In this document: piece by piece, positions 24,551 to 37,340 of the stretch | How positions within the stretch are numbered: position 1 is the first letter of the stretch | Layout: each line of letters starts with the position of its first letter | Source of the DNA: Celoporthe dispersa | Taxonomy: Eukaryota > Ascomycota > Sordariomycetes > Diaporthales > Cryphonectriaceae | Reading direction: 5' to 3' | Assembly: GCA_016584495.1 (NCBI GenBank) | Contig: WAID01000007.1 | Span: 3,086,001 to 3,150,000 of the forward strand | Length of the DNA stretch: 64,000 bases | The notes under the pieces: generated by a model | The model's input: the letters and a program-made list of their open reading frames with translations, nothing else | What the model was told of the DNA's origin: nothing | Database searches by the model: none | Position numbers and translations under genes: made by a program

Positions 24551-27500
24551 ATGTCTTCCGTAGATTCCAGCAGTTTCACCAACAGCCATGCTGCCGAGGC
24601 GGAGGCTTCGACGATCGATCTGCCCACGCGGACCAACAGCAGCAAGTCGAGCCTGCCACCGCCAGGGCAGAGCCTCACCGGCAAACAAGAGCATTGTGCG
24701 TTGTCCCAGGCGCCATACTATTCTGCTGCTCATGATGGAGGCTAACTCGTGTGTCCTGCATACAGACCTGAAGAGAGAGCTCATCTCTGAGCAGGTGGGA
24801 TGGGAGATTAACGAGCTTAACTCGCCCACCGCCCTCCGTCGGTTCGGCGCCCCCTTCAAGTCCGACTTGGGTGAGGTAACGCCCTACGACTCCGAGCTCC
24901 CGATCCTCCGATACATCTTCGTCCACCATGTGCGCGAGTTCCCCTTCCTCGACAAGGCACGCGAGAAGGAGTTCTGGCAGGACAAGCTGCAGGTCTTCCT
25001 GGAGTCGTTCGCGAGCAAGAATATCTCTTCCTCCGAGGACCGCCTCGAAGAGACTAAGCGTCGGAAGCTGGCTAGGAAGAGCCAGAAGCTCGTGGAGCTC
25101 ATGATGGTCTCGGGCATCCCCACCTCGTCTGGTTTCGAGGAGAGGATCCGCTTCTCGGAGATGGAGGTCGTGGACAGGGACGCCATCGACACAGGCGTGC
25201 TGCACACCCAGCCAGAGGGTAACTACATCAACGGCTGGGATGTGAACATGGCCGGCGTGCGCGTCACGAAGGTGAAGGGCAACATCAGGTCTCATAAGCA
25301 TGCTGTAAGTTTTTCATGTAGAGCGGGCGATACACCGAATGGGACGAGCGCTGACACACCCGCTGCAGGAGTTCTTGCTGCGAGTCAAGAGGAAGGGCGA
25401 GAACGAGTACTTCGTCGGACGCCGCTATGGTGATTTTAACAGGCTTCACAAGCAGCTTCGTATCGAAATACCCGGCAAGGTCCTCCCGCCTTTGCCAAAG
25501 AAGAACAAGACGTCCTCGGTAACTGGTGGGATCTTCAGCGGGGGCGAGGACTCAGACGCTGACTCCATCTCGTCTGCCTCGACCCAGCGGACAAGTGCTG
25601 TCAACAGCGGCGAGGAGACGACAACGGCAAACAAGAGACTCTCAGTCCGGGGCGCCTTCAACCATAGGAGGAATGGATCTAGCGCTTCGTCACTGAGAGG
25701 ATCGCCAAGGCCGTCGATGGAAGACGGGCCCTTGAGCCCATTCAACCCGCTCAGCCCCAAGAAGAACAACGGGGATGTGGTTCTCTTCCGAGAAGCCCAG
25801 CGGATTTCTTTGCGGGCTTTCCTGCGCTCTCTGCTGCAGAATCCCCAGATCGCTCAGACCAAGGCGATGCAGGATTTCCTGACCCAGAACCCCGCAGCCC
25901 TGAAGGATGAGGACTACCTTGACATCATGAAGCGGAAGTCTGTTGACGAGAGGCGCATGGAAGAGCAAAAGAAATTCTACGAGATCGCACGACAGCGCGC
26001 GGCCGACCTAGACATATACATGGAGCAGTAGGTCCAGCCACAGGATGTCTCATCCTCACATCTCACGAAGCTGACAAAAAGTCTCCTAGGTTCCGCCAAG
26101 AGATCGTAGATGCCAACGGTCTCACGAAGTTGTTCCAGGAGATCAAGGAGAAAGCGACCATCCAAGACCTGTCGATCCAGTACCAGAAATTCGCCGAGTG
26201 GCTTCGTATAGAGGTCGCAGCCACGATCTACCACCTGTTCCTGGCGGAGGACAATTCTCCCGAGCTGTTCGCCCAGGCGAAGCGGATCCACTCCCTGATC
26301 CCGTACACGATCATCAAGAACATCATCCGGGTCGCCAATCCTGCGGCGGTCATGTCAAGCCTTCTTGATGTGTTCCTCGCGCAGCCGTTCGGCACGAAGT
26401 CGCTCATGCAGAGGATATTCTCGCTGGCGCTCCACGATGGTATCAAGAGCTTCCAGAAGTCGATCGATGCGGTGGCCGCTAAGGTCGGCGACGAGGTCTT
26501 CGTCACGAAGCTGCAGGCGTACTCTGACGCTGAGGAGCACGTCAAGATTGGCATCCGCGAGGAGGCCGCCAGCGAGAACGTCGACCTGATTGTGGCGATC
26601 TTGAGATCGGACCTGCTGGAGCCCGGCCTCACCGGGGAGCAGATCCAGAGGCTCTACAACGCCTACGTCGCCTTCAACAGCGCGGTCGAGAACGTGGACG
26701 AGGAGCTGAAGCAGGGCGCGCAGCTGTTCTCGAACCTGAAGACGCTCGTCAAGCTCCAGACGAGGCAGCGCGACAAGCAGATGATGCTGTCTCTGGTTGA
26801 GGAGCCCGTGACGCTGCAGCTGTTCCGGGATCTGTTTACGATCTTCTACGAGCCGCTGGTCCGGGTGTACAAGTCTGCCAATGTCTATGGTAGTGTCACA
26901 GACTTCGCGGTGTTCATGGACGACATGATCCAGGTCGTCGAGAAGTGCCGGGAACAGGACGCCTCGGCGGATCCAAACCAGACCGTCCAGGCGTTCATCG
27001 ACCTGTGTCAGAGGCACGAGCACAACTTTTACAAGTTTGTCCACGAGGTGCACGTCCATGACAACGGCCTGTTCACACAGCTGATGGAGTGGATCGAGGA
27101 CATCCTCGAATTCCTCCGCAAGGGGCCCAAGAACGGCGCGCTGGACATCAACGCGCTGTTCGAGGGTGCCACCACGACCAAGGTGGTCGACAAGGACCTG
27201 GCCACCAAGGAGATCAACGACCTGATCGCGTGGCAGGAGGCCCGAAAGAAGTGGCACCACGACAAGACGCGACAGAAGATGGCAGCCGACGGTCAGATGG
27301 GCGATGGCCTGGTGCCTGGCGCCATGAACTTCACCAGTGCTGATTTCGGGCTCGACCAGATGGACCTTGAGGACATGGCATACGAGAGCGAGTCGGAGGA
27401 GGATGAGGAGGCGGAAGAGGACGACGACCTGGACCCGATCGAGGCGGAGCGCCGACGACGTGCAAAGAGGCAGGATCGGCTCCGACGTACTGCGGGCGAG

Positions 27501-27581
27501 CCGATCAAGCCTCATGTCGAAGAGGTGCACAAGCTGAAGGAGAACTTCCTGGTCATGCTCAGGCAGGTTCTGGCACAGTAG
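24551..27581 (+). CDS. PX-domain protein with PX-associated (DUF3818) region, YPR097W/Lec1-like
   Basis: This is a lipid-binding peripheral membrane protein. Exons 24551-24695, 24766-25304, 25369-26027 and 26090-27581 give 944 aa, and introns of 62-70 nt restore all junctions. An N-terminal region (VGWEINELNSPTALRRFG, residues about 60-220) matches the PX-associated domain that precedes PX in these proteins. The PX core starts near residue 228 with EFLLRVKRKGENEYFVGRRYGDF and KVLPPLPKK, the phosphoinositide-contact elements. A Ser-rich linker follows, then a long helical domain (about 400-900) with GNLQ-type fungal PX-protein character. An acidic stretch (ESEEDEEAEEDDDLD) precedes the end. 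The yeast relative YPR097W is linked to lipid and ergosterol distribution; the role here is inferred from it. No frameshift was found in about 2.8 kb of coding sequence. Confidence 0.88.
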
Positions 27582-28830
27582 ATGTACTCCCCCTCCAGGG
27601 AGAACACACTTACTCGTGGTCTGATCTGGTTGGTGGGAATGGATGCAAGGCTGGCGTTTGGGATACCAGGAGGAGTATGGAACATACAAGACAGACAAGT
27701 GCTTTCACGAGTACGGGTTTGGGTCAGATCATTCAGGTTGGGATACATGCACTTGCATTAAAGGGGGGGAAGAGGACTGTCTACACCTAAACGTTCATAC
27801 CTGGTCTGGCTGTCTGTAATGATCTGCGGTAGTGTTCGTATACGAGCCCTCAGCATCTGTTCGTCTTTAATTTTTTTTTCGATCTCATGTGCACTCTTGC
27901 CGGTATACTCTGTACTGTGGTGATGATATACGCCGCCCTGGTGATATACAGTATACTATATGGTGGTATACGCCGCTATAGTACATGCCATAGTACAGTG
28001 GTGTGGACACACGTGCTAGACTGGCATCAGCGGGCGCGGTCACGCTGTCCACAGCGCTAGGGATGGGATGTGGGCAGTTGGTGGGGACGGTTGACGTCGA
28101 ACCCCACACAGGGAACTGCTTGCGGGCGGGTTCCGTCACCAAGCCCAAACTCGAGCCCCCTTGAAGCAGTAATCATAGTACGTGCTACCACGATACTAAA
28201 CCCCAACTAAACTTCGGCCCATGTTTGGGTGCAGGCCGCTTCGACCTCCCCCCCCCTCGCCCGTCCCGGAACCAGGCCTCACCGCGTGAGGGTCCTGTCA
28301 CAGCAGTCATCCTCACCTCATCCATCGTGAATCCGAGCCCAGAAAAAATATAAAATAAAATAAAAAAAGAGAGAGAGTCCCTGGTCCCATCTTTGTTCCC
28401 CCCTTCCTAAACTGACTAACTGGTCTTTCTTACGCTTTCATTTTACTCCTCCCCCTAACACATCAGGGAAAACTAAAATCTTAAATTTAATACATACTTC
28501 ACTTCGTCACCTTCCTTCGCACCGCCGTCCGTTCGTCCGCCCGCCTCGAGATCCAGCGCTGACGCAGTACTGCCCTCCTCAAGAGTGCTAGCTAGCTCAT
28601 CTGGGGCTCGGCCCGCTTTGTGTGTCTCTCTCGACCTTGCTAATTCCTCCTCCCCTCCCCTCCCCCCGTCTTTTTGTTGGACTCCTGCCAGGCAGGACAG
28701 ACAGCCAACCACCCAACCAACAAACGAGCCGCCGCAGCATTATACCTCCGGCGCGCGATACGTCGTCCCAGGAGCCCACATGGTTCGCGTGCCTGGCAGG
28801 ATATAACACGAGACCAGCACCGCTTCCGCC
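27582..28830. other. intergenic region with GTATAC/GTAC-rich patch
   Basis: About 1.25 kb. Between about 27900 and 28010 the motifs GTATAC, GTATACGCCGC and GTAC recur, with 'ggtatacgccgc' and 'gatatacgccgc' present as near-repeats. A/T runs near 28345-28372 and a C/T-rich stretch at 28490-28680 lie upstream of the next start. No gene was recognised. Confidence 0.45.
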
Positions 28831-31800
28831 ATGGCAGGCAGCGAGGAGGAGGAGGTGCAGCCGCAGCCGCAGACGGCCTCCTCGACGACGATAGCAACGG
28901 CTCCCGGCAAGGACAGCGACTCGGAACCGACGGCCGAGTCCGAGTCCGGCGTGGAACCTACAGAAGCCCCCGTTCCTCCAGCCGCCGCCGCCGCCGCAGC
29001 AGCAGCAGCAGAGACACCGCCCGTCGAGTATGACGACTTTGGGCTTCCTATACGTCGGTCCGCGCAAATACGATACACGGAACAAGAGGTCGCCAAGATT
29101 CAGGAGGAGGGAGGGCAGGAGAGACCGGCTGGGACACAGTATGGCGAGTCGAGCTTGAGTCAGACACGGGGCGGCGCGGAGGAGGAGAAGGAGAAAGAAG
29201 AGGATGGGAGCGGGAGCGGGAGCGGGGAGGACGAGTTCAAAGATGCGGTAGCTACGCCGCCCCCAACAGGGACAGAGCCAGGAAGAGACGGAGTGGCCGA
29301 CGCAGACGGAGCCCACACTAGAGAGGAGCAAGATGATAAGCCTATACAGGCAGAAAAGGAGGACAAGGAACCGAAGGCCGATGGTGTCAAGGAGCAGAAG
29401 AGTACCGCGAGAGACGGAGGACCGGAGCCGGCACCGGATACCACTGATGCACCGGAGGGTGCTGCGGAGGAGGACAAGGACGAAGGGCCGCAGCTGGAAG
29501 ACAAAGCAGACGTCGTCGCCCACGAGACGGAGGAGCTGGCGGCAGCAAAGCACAAGCGCCAGCTGAGCCAGGCCCCCTGGGCCGGAGGCGAACACCGTGT
29601 CCGAGTTCTCGCACCAGCAGGTGACCCTGCACGCCGAGGAGGAGAGCCAAGACGGAGACGACGGAGGCTGGCAGACAATGCCTGCCTTTGCACCCTACGA
29701 CATGTACGATGACGACAACAGGTTAATCGCAAAGGAGTATAATGAGGCAGAGGCCGACGACCAGACGTACAGCTACGGGGGCATAGGGGGCGCAGGCAGG
29801 GGCTACACGAGGGTCTTTGTGGACGACGACGCCGAGTCCGCGACGAGCATGGACGACAACACGCAGTACCTCTTCAAGAACGCCGGCGGCACCAGCATGA
29901 TGGACGACGAGGACACGCGGGACGCCGTGTCGCAGATGCAGGCTACCAAGGACCTGCTGACGGAGGGCCAAAAGATCGCATACGTGGGCCTGGTGCGGAT
30001 AGAGCTGTCGCAGATCGTCAAGGACATGGAGAGCATACCGCCCACCAGGGCGGCCAAGAAGGCGATCCAGCTCGCGGTCGAGGCGGCCAAGATGTGGTCG
30101 CAGAAGATCATGATCCGCGTGTACACGCACATGGACATCAGCGCCGCCGAGCAGATCATGATCGAGCAGCTGAGCGAGCACGGCGTCATGTCGAGCGACC
30201 TGACCCCGCAGCTGATGGCCAACGCGCGGGTCAAGAACCCCCTGGCCGACCGGAAGAGCTCCGTGTCCAGCTCCCGGCCGTCGTCCGCCGCCTCGCCGCG
30301 CCCGCCCCAGTCTGGCTTCTCGTCCCCCGGCAGGGACAGCGACGAGGCCGCCGCAGAGCCCCCTCCGGCGTACGACAAGCACGAGGGCGAGGAGCTGCCT
30401 GCCGTGCGGACGCCGGCGCAGCTGCCCGCCAGCGACAAGCTGGACATTGACATCCGGTGGACCATACTGTGCGACCTGTTCCTGGTGCTCATCGCGGACT
30501 CGATCTACGACGCGCGGTCGCGGTTCCTGCTGGAGAGGGTGGGCAAGGCCCTCGACATCGGGTGGATCGACATCTGCCGTTTCGAGAAGAGGGTCACGGA
30601 GGCGCTCGAGATGCAGCAGCAGGCGGAGCGGGAGAACTGGAACGAGGACGAGCACAAGGAGAGCCGCCGGAAGCTGGCGCTCAAGAAGCGCTACATCGTC
30701 ATGGGCCTGGCGACCGTCGGCGGCGGTCTGGTCATCGGCCTGTCGGCTGGTCTCCTGGCGCCCGTGATCGGCGCTGGCCTGGCGGCCGGGTTCACCACCA
30801 TCGGCGTCACGGGCACCAGCAGCTTCCTGGGTGGCGCCGCCGCGTCTGCCATCATCACCTCGGGCGCCGCGGCCTCGGGCGGTGTCATCGGGGCCAGGGC
30901 TGCCAACAGGAGGACCGGCGCCGTGAAGACGTTTGAGTACCGCCCCCTGCACAACAACAAGCGCGTGAACCTGGTCGTCACGGTGTCTGGGTGGATGACG
31001 GGCAAGGTGGACGATGTCCGCCTGCCGTTCAGCACCGTAGACCCGGTCATGGGTGATATCTACTCTGTCCTGTGGGAGCCGGAGATGCTGACCAGCATGG
31101 GAGACACCATCAACATCCTGGCAACAGAGGTGAGTCTCGTGTGTGTTTTAAAAAAAATAAAAATAAAAGAAAGACCAAAAAAAAAAAAAAGCGCAAAGAC
31201 GGGTGTGGCTGACAGCGGTCTCTAGGCTCTCACACAAGGTCTACAACAAGTACTGGGAAGCACCATTCTGGTCAGCCTGATGGCGGCGCTGCAGCTTCCC
31301 GTCGTCCTGACCAAGCTCTCGTACCTGATCGACAACCCCTGGTCCGTGTCGCTCGACAGGGCTTGGGCTGCAGGTCTGATCCTGGCGGACTCCCTGGTCG
31401 AGCGGAACCTGGGCACGAGGCCCATCACCCTCGTGGGCTACTCCCTGGGCTCGAGGGTGATCTTCTCGTGCCTCCTCGAGCTGGCCCGCAAGGGCGCCGT
31501 GGGGCTGATCCAGAACGTCTACATGTTCGGCTCGCCGATCGTGGTCAAGCAGGACGAGTACCTCAAGGTACGGACGGTGGTATCGGGCCGCTTCGTCAAC
31601 GGATACCACCGCAACGACTGGATCCTGGGGTACCTCTTCCGCCTGACGAACGGCGGCATCCGGCGGGTGGCCGGCCTGGCGCCTATCGAGGGCGTCCCGG
31701 GGCTGGAGAACATGGACACCTCGGAGCTCGTCGCGGGACACATGGACTACCGAAGGGCGATGCCGCGTCTGATGCGCGAGGCCGGCTGGCTGGTGGAGAG

Positions 31801-32542
31801 CGACGAGTTCGCCGAGATTGAGGATCCGGATCCCGAGAACCACACGGAGAGGCAGCGCGAGCTGATCAACGAGATCGAGGAGGCGAGGAAGCAGCTGGAG
31901 AAGGAGGGCAACAGCAGCAGCAGCAGCAGCAGCCGCAAGAGCGGCGCGTTTGGCGGGTTCTTCAGCCGCAAGAAGAAGGCGCAGAAGGCCGAGTGGGAGG
32001 TGTACGAAGACTCCAAGGGCGCGGGGGCCAACGGGACAGCAACCCCACCGGGCAGGACGGAGGATAAGGACGGCAACAACCACGGCGTGCTCTTTGACGT
32101 GGACGCGATGCGTGCCGAGCTGGCCAGGAACCAGACGGACGAGACGCTGCAGGTGCGCGAGCTGCAGTCCACGCTGCCGCCGATGAAGATCCCCAGCCCG
32201 AGGGGGTCGCTGAGCCAGACCAAGAGCGACTACGCGGGCTACCACCCGAACCACACATCGTTTGACCACGGTACCTCCGGCGCACAACACCACTACCAGA
32301 ACCACCAGAACCACGACGACGGGATCCAGATGACCTTCGACACGGGCTTTGACGAGCCGCCTCGGTCCCAGAGGAGCCAGACGATCCCGGCCGCAGACCA
32401 CTCCTCCTACACGGCAGCGAGGCCAGAGATCAAGACGTCGTACACGGTTCCCAGCATGGGCACGGCGGCCTCGAATCCCTGGGCTGACCCAGACGATGAT
32501 GACTTTGGCAAGGAGGAGGAAATCTCGATGACTTTTGCTTGA
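28831..32542 (+). CDS. DUF726 alpha/beta-hydrolase membrane protein (Mil1/TMCO4-like), one frameshift
   Basis: This is a predicted membrane-associated serine hydrolase of the DUF726 family. Its yeast member Mil1 binds the clathrin adaptor AP-1. Exon 1 is 28831-31129, the intron 31130-31225 (96 nt), and exon 2 is 31226-32542. Correcting one extra C in the run 29573-29577 gives 1204 aa. The N-terminal 260 residues are acidic, Ala/Glu-rich and disordered. After a helical region comes a Gly/Ala-rich hydrophobic segment at about 615-690 (two or more membrane helices). The hydrolase core follows, with nucleophile motif GYSLGS at about 837-842, GSPIV and NGYHRNDWILGYLFR downstream. The C-terminus is disordered with a Ser repeat encoded by AGC codons (31912-31932). 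The frame before the indel reads QLSQAP and resumes at EANTVSEFSHQQ. Confidence 0.88.
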
Positions 32543-33237
32543 GCGCGGATGTGTGAAATTCTACTCGTATTCTTCTTTTTTTGGCACCATCCTGGGAGGG
32601 GCGTAAAGGTGTACTCTGGCGCTCTACGATTACCATACGCACGCGTGGTCCCTCACCACAGCTGACCTTTTTTGGGGGGGGGGGGGGATGGGGGAGAGCT
32701 GGCGGGTCTATCGTTGCAACCTACTCAAGGAACAACAATAATACTGCTACAACCATAATGGCTCACAAACACAATACGAAGAGCTCATCATCACGAGTAT
32801 CCAAGCAAGCCCATGTCTGAATAAGATTGAGAATAGGTAGTTGGGGGCCTATCGACATCATCATCATCATCACGATACGCACGTTACCTATAAAATATAC
32901 AGTAATAGCAGACCGTCAGGAATTGATTGCGTGGTGCAGAGGGGCGGGTTGATGCGACGTCCATCCTATTTAGGCCAAAACTGGGTTGCATTGCATTTGC
33001 ATTACATCGTTAAGTACAACCGAGAGAGCGCCCGGCCCCCAACTGTCAAAGAAGCGCCAAATGGCCCCAAGATGGAAACATTCTAGAAAGGGGGAGAGAA
33101 AAAAAGAAGAAGAAAAGAGGAGGGGGGGGGGGATGTGTCTCTTCTTCTTGTCTTCCTGCGCTGTTGCATGCCTATTACGACCTACATCACATCGACCCTA
33201 TCTACCTACTCTTGAGAGAGGATCTCCGGCACAGATC

Positions 33238-33262
33238 ATATATATATATATATATATATATA
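33238..33262. repeat. (AT)n microsatellite
   Basis: A pure TA dinucleotide run of about 25 bases followed by AAATATCTTTATAAA, in the intergenic region downstream of the DUF726 gene. Confidence 0.9.
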
Positions 33263-33810
33263 AATATCTTTATAAACTTCTGGTACCAGGAGACGAAGTA
33301 GAGTTCGAACGTGTGTGGCGCCCGCAAGGCTATTGTACTTAGTACACACCAGAAATAGAAGTACTACTGTAAGTACAATACTAGACTGATTCGAGCCAGA
33401 GAAGAGTGAGCACACCTTTCTTTTTTTTCCTTTTTATTAATGAACCGGGATGGAATATCTGGCGCCACCCCAACGGCCTATCGATAGCGGGAGTCCGAAG
33501 CTGACTGCGTCATACGCTGGTATCTTCCGCTTTTCAAATCCAAGAGAGAGAGAGGGAAAGAAAAAAAGAGACAGAGGGAGAGGGATGGAATAAAGGCGCG
33601 GACAGGGGGTTGGTGAGACGCCATTGTGTCGAGTTGTCGCAGCAGCAAGCGCGGGCCCTGGCTTGCAAGAGGAGCCTGCGCACTATGGTGGGAAGGGGTG
33701 GGCCATCCTTCAGGATTTTTTTGCGGGCTGCGGCTGACATGGAGATCCAGATGTAGTCTGCCAATCAATACGCAGCGGTGAATCTTGTTCAAGGTTTCCA
33801 TCCTGTTCAC

Positions 33811-33842
33811 AGAGAGAGAGAGAGAGAGTGTGTGTGTGTGTA
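33811..33842. repeat. compound (AG)n(TG)n microsatellite
   Basis: An AG run changes directly into a TG run over about 32 bases in intergenic DNA. A similar (TG)n run lies at 34289-34308. Confidence 0.88.
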
Positions 33843-35137
33843 TAGAGGTGTAGGTGTGAGGAGAGAAAAGGTGGCAACAGCTGGTCTGGAGAAGGTGGCC
33901 CTTCAGCCCGTGTGTGCAAAGGTCCCTTCAGTCCTCGATGGTCGACACACATACGACGCACCACAAAAACCACATCTGACACATCATCATCGCCACTACG
34001 TACTACTGCCTGTGCCTCTTTTCAACACAGAGACCGAGAGGCGCCCATCTCTGCAACCCACCCACCCACCCTTGCCACCAGTCGACTTATGCCCCAGATC
34101 CTTTGATCCTTGGGGGGGGGGGGCTGGCTGCCTTCTCTTCTCCCCCATCTCTTTAAGTCTACCGGCAGCAGAAAGACAGGGCCCGAGACCATTTTCTGAC
34201 ACGTCATGTCAGCTTCTAGGTCTCTGGGCTGAAGAGGAGGGCAGGGGAGCGTGGTCGAGGTCAGAGGGAGGAAGAGGAAAAGAGAATATGTGTGTGTGTG
34301 TGTGTGTGCGTGCGTGGAAAGGGAGACGGCCAAGAAGGAGAGAGACACAGCCTCGTGTGCCACCTGCGATGGTACACAACACGTTCTGCGCAGAACCCAT
34401 CTAGCGTACGGCGCATGCAGGCTGGAGCGTGGGGGGAGAAGGGGAAATAAAAAATTAAGAAAAGAAAATCCACACTTTTCTGGATGAGACGGACAAAGCC
34501 AGGAAGCAGGCAGAGCAGAGCAGCGGGGCTGAACTGAGCAGCTGGGGGTGGGATCCTGCACTACATACTCTGGTACATGCTGCTTCTCTCAGTCAGGTCA
34601 GTCAGTTATACCAAGCGTCTGCTGCAGCCTTCTTCCTCCTAGTCCACAATTATTCCTCACCTCCTCCAGGTCCCTGCTGCCCGAAGAGTGTTTCGCCTGC
34701 TGCAAAGTCTCACAGCCTGATCTTCCCATTTTCTTTTTTTTTTTCCCTCCCTTCTTCCACTCATAATCTCTGAGCGTACTACCTGCCTACTCGTTGTTTA
34801 TTTTCTATAGTCTCGTTGTCCGAGATCTTCTCGCCTAATCACCAACCATACTCCTTCACTCGCATAATTGTCTTTATTACTCTTATTTCTTGGGAGGATT
34901 TTCCTTTTTTAAAAGAAAAAAGAAAAGGAGAAAGAAAAGAAGAAGAAGGGGGTGGGGAAAGAAAAAAAAACAAAGAAAAGAAAGAGAAAAGAACAAATCT
35001 TTCTTTTAGTCCTGTTGGGTAAGACAACAAGACACCCTCGGTGTCGGGGAAGGAAAAGGGAGAGGCCGTGATGTTATGCAGTGCAACCTGATCGGTGTTA
35101 CCTCCTCTTCCTCTAGCCCCATTGCACCACCACCACC

Positions 35138-37024
35138 ATGCGAATAGCCTCCCAGGCAGCATGGGCACTGCTCCCCATCCTCTTGGCCTCAGCAGATGAT
35201 GACGACGACGGCCACGACGCAGGCTTCGCCTTCGACTGGAGCACCGCCCTCAAGTCATGGGCGTTCTGGGTGGCCGGCAGCGGCGGCGAGTTGGTGGCCA
35301 GCTCGATCGCCAACTACAGCAAGATCGTCAGCACCGACGCGTCCATGACCTTCACGTGGAACGTGAGCGACGGGGCCGAGTTCACCTTCTCGAACGCCAT
35401 CCTCGCCGCTGGGGGCAGGATGGTGGCGGAGGGGTACCAGGCGGATAGCAATGGACAGCCGCCCGCGGATGCGACGGTGCCAACCTTTCCTGGTCAGTCT
35501 GGTCTTGTCTCTCCTGGCCGGATGGCTGCACAGCTGCAAGCTGGGCAGGCCTAGCCGCATGCTGTGTCACCCCCACTGTCTCACCTTTTTTTAAAAGACA
35601 TTGCCCTCGCTCCCCCTTGCTCTCTTGTATATGTACGCAACGGACCACCTCTCGCTGACATGCCGATCCTGTTCCCTCTTGCTTCACAAAAAGTCTACAC
35701 AGACGGCTTCTACATCACCCTGGACAGCGACCTCATCAGGGAGCTGGAGCCGGACAGCAGCGACGAGGCCCTCTTCTTCCAGATAGGCTGGAAGGACTCG
35801 AGCGGCGCAGACGAGTTCGGGTCCAGCCCGTACTGGGCCCTAGCACAGGACGACGCCGCCGCCAGCATCCTGTACAACAGCCTGCTCACCGCCGGCACCA
35901 CCCTCGGGGTATCGGGCGCCTCTGCCGCCTTTTCCCAGCAGACCACGGCCTCCATCCCCGTGGGCACGTCCGGTGCCGCGGCGACGACAGCATCCGGGGA
36001 GGGCACGTCGGCGCCCTCGGCCACCGCCGCCGCCGCCATCATGTCCGCCCCGCCCGCCTCGACCTCGTCATCCGGCATCGACAACGACGTCTCCAGCGAG
36101 AGCGGCGGCGGCGGTCACCACGCCGGTGCCCTCTCGATAGGCGCCATCGTCGGCATCGCCATCGGCGGCGCAGTCTTTCTGATCCTGGTCTGCGCGGTTG
36201 CAGGCTGGCTCTGCCTCCGCGCGCGGAGGCGGCAGCGGGACAGCGCCATGGCGGCGCGCCGGGGCGAGGCCCAGGACATGCTGGCAGAGAAGGACACCCA
36301 CAGCACCACGATGATGATGGAGCCCGACACCCCGTACTCGGAAGACGCGCGCAGCCACCGGCCCCTGAACCGAGGCGGCGCCGGCATGTCGGGGCTCAAC
36401 GGAAGCAGCGCGAGCATGTCTCTCGCCGGTGAGGCCGCCGGAGTCCGCGCAGCCGGCCGAGGCCGCAGCATGAGCTCGACGCGGCGCGGCTCGGCGGCCT
36501 ACTCGTCGCTCCGGGGCCCCGTCCCGCCCGTCGGAACCGCCGTGTCCATGGGTGGCAGTGCTACCGGCGGTGACTCGCCCACCCATACACACCCTGGGTC
36601 GTCGTCGTCGCCCGTGGGATCGCCCGTCGGGCGCTCGTCGACGCAGCAGGAGAGGGTGGCGGCGTCCTTCGGGCGGACCGTGTCCCACAAGAACAGCGCG
36701 TCAAACCTCTCAAACGTGATCAACGCCGACCACAACGACCGCGACCTCGAGCCGCCCTCGGCCATCTCGGCCGACAGCGCCCACGAGGCCTTCGTCGGCG
36801 GTGGCGGCAGCGCCCCGGGGAGCAGGACAGGGACGCCACAGCTCGGCCCGACGAGGTTCGGGGGCAGGTCGGCGACGCCCGGCGGGGTCTCAATATCGGA
36901 CCAGTATGCGCACCTGGTGGAGGACGGCATGACGGAGGACGAGATCAGGAGGCTGGAGGAGGAGGAGAGGGCCCTGGACGAGGCTATTGAGCAGCGCCGG
37001 ACCGATAGTCGTGCCGCAGGCTGA
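35138..37024 (+). CDS. secreted-type single-pass membrane protein, sensor-like
   Basis: Exon 1 is 35138-35492, the intron 35493-35693 (201 nt, GTCAGT...AAAAAG, GCTGAC branch), and exon 2 is 35694-37024, encoding 561 aa. The N-terminus (MRIASQAAWALLPILLASA) is a signal peptide followed by an Asp run. The ectodomain of about 240 residues has a beta-rich part (TFTWNVSDGAEFTFSNAI ... VYTDGFYITL) and then a Ser/Thr/Ala-rich mucin-like stem. One membrane helix lies at about 265-291 with a basic stop-transfer RARRRQRD. The 270-residue tail is Ser/Gly-rich and ends in a charged helix. The plan matches fungal cell-surface stress sensors or putative adhesion receptors, but no named family is recognised. 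The long intron was chosen because it is the only one that joins TFP to VYTDG in frame. Confidence 0.78.
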
Positions 37025-37340
37025 CCCGGTGGTTGAGTCGTCGGGTGACGGATTCGGGTTGGAGTTTTCCGAAGTCATTTTTTAAAAATCCTGAATACCA
37101 GACGATCGAGGGGATGTGTGAAGGGTAGAGTTTTCCTCCTCCTTCTCACCACCACCATCCCTCCTTCACACGGAAAATATATATTGTAGTCCTCCTCAGT
37201 ATCTCGACGAAATATTAAGGCTTGTAGAGAGCACCATCAGCTACGTAAAAGACACGAGCCAGGGTCAATCTCCACCTGGAAGTTTGTAGTCTATCCTTGG
37301 TTCTTCGTGCGTGGTGCCGCTGGGTGAGATGAAGATACGT
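37025..37340. other. short intergenic region
   Basis: About 315 bp downstream of the membrane-protein gene, A/T-richer around 37080-37210. No gene was seen; probably 3' UTR and spacer. Confidence 0.4.

Larger units (their letters stand above)
32543..35137. other. 2.6-kb intergenic region rich in simple repeats
   Basis: No gene was recognised. It holds a G14-type run near 32675-32688, an (AT)n tract at 33238-33262, an (AG)n-(TG)n tract at 33811-33842, a (GT)n tract at 34289-34308, a G11 run near 34112-34122 and a purine-rich A/G stretch at 34905-35000. GTAC/AGTACT motifs cluster at 33335-33385. The last part is probably the promoter and leader of the membrane-protein gene. Confidence 0.5.
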
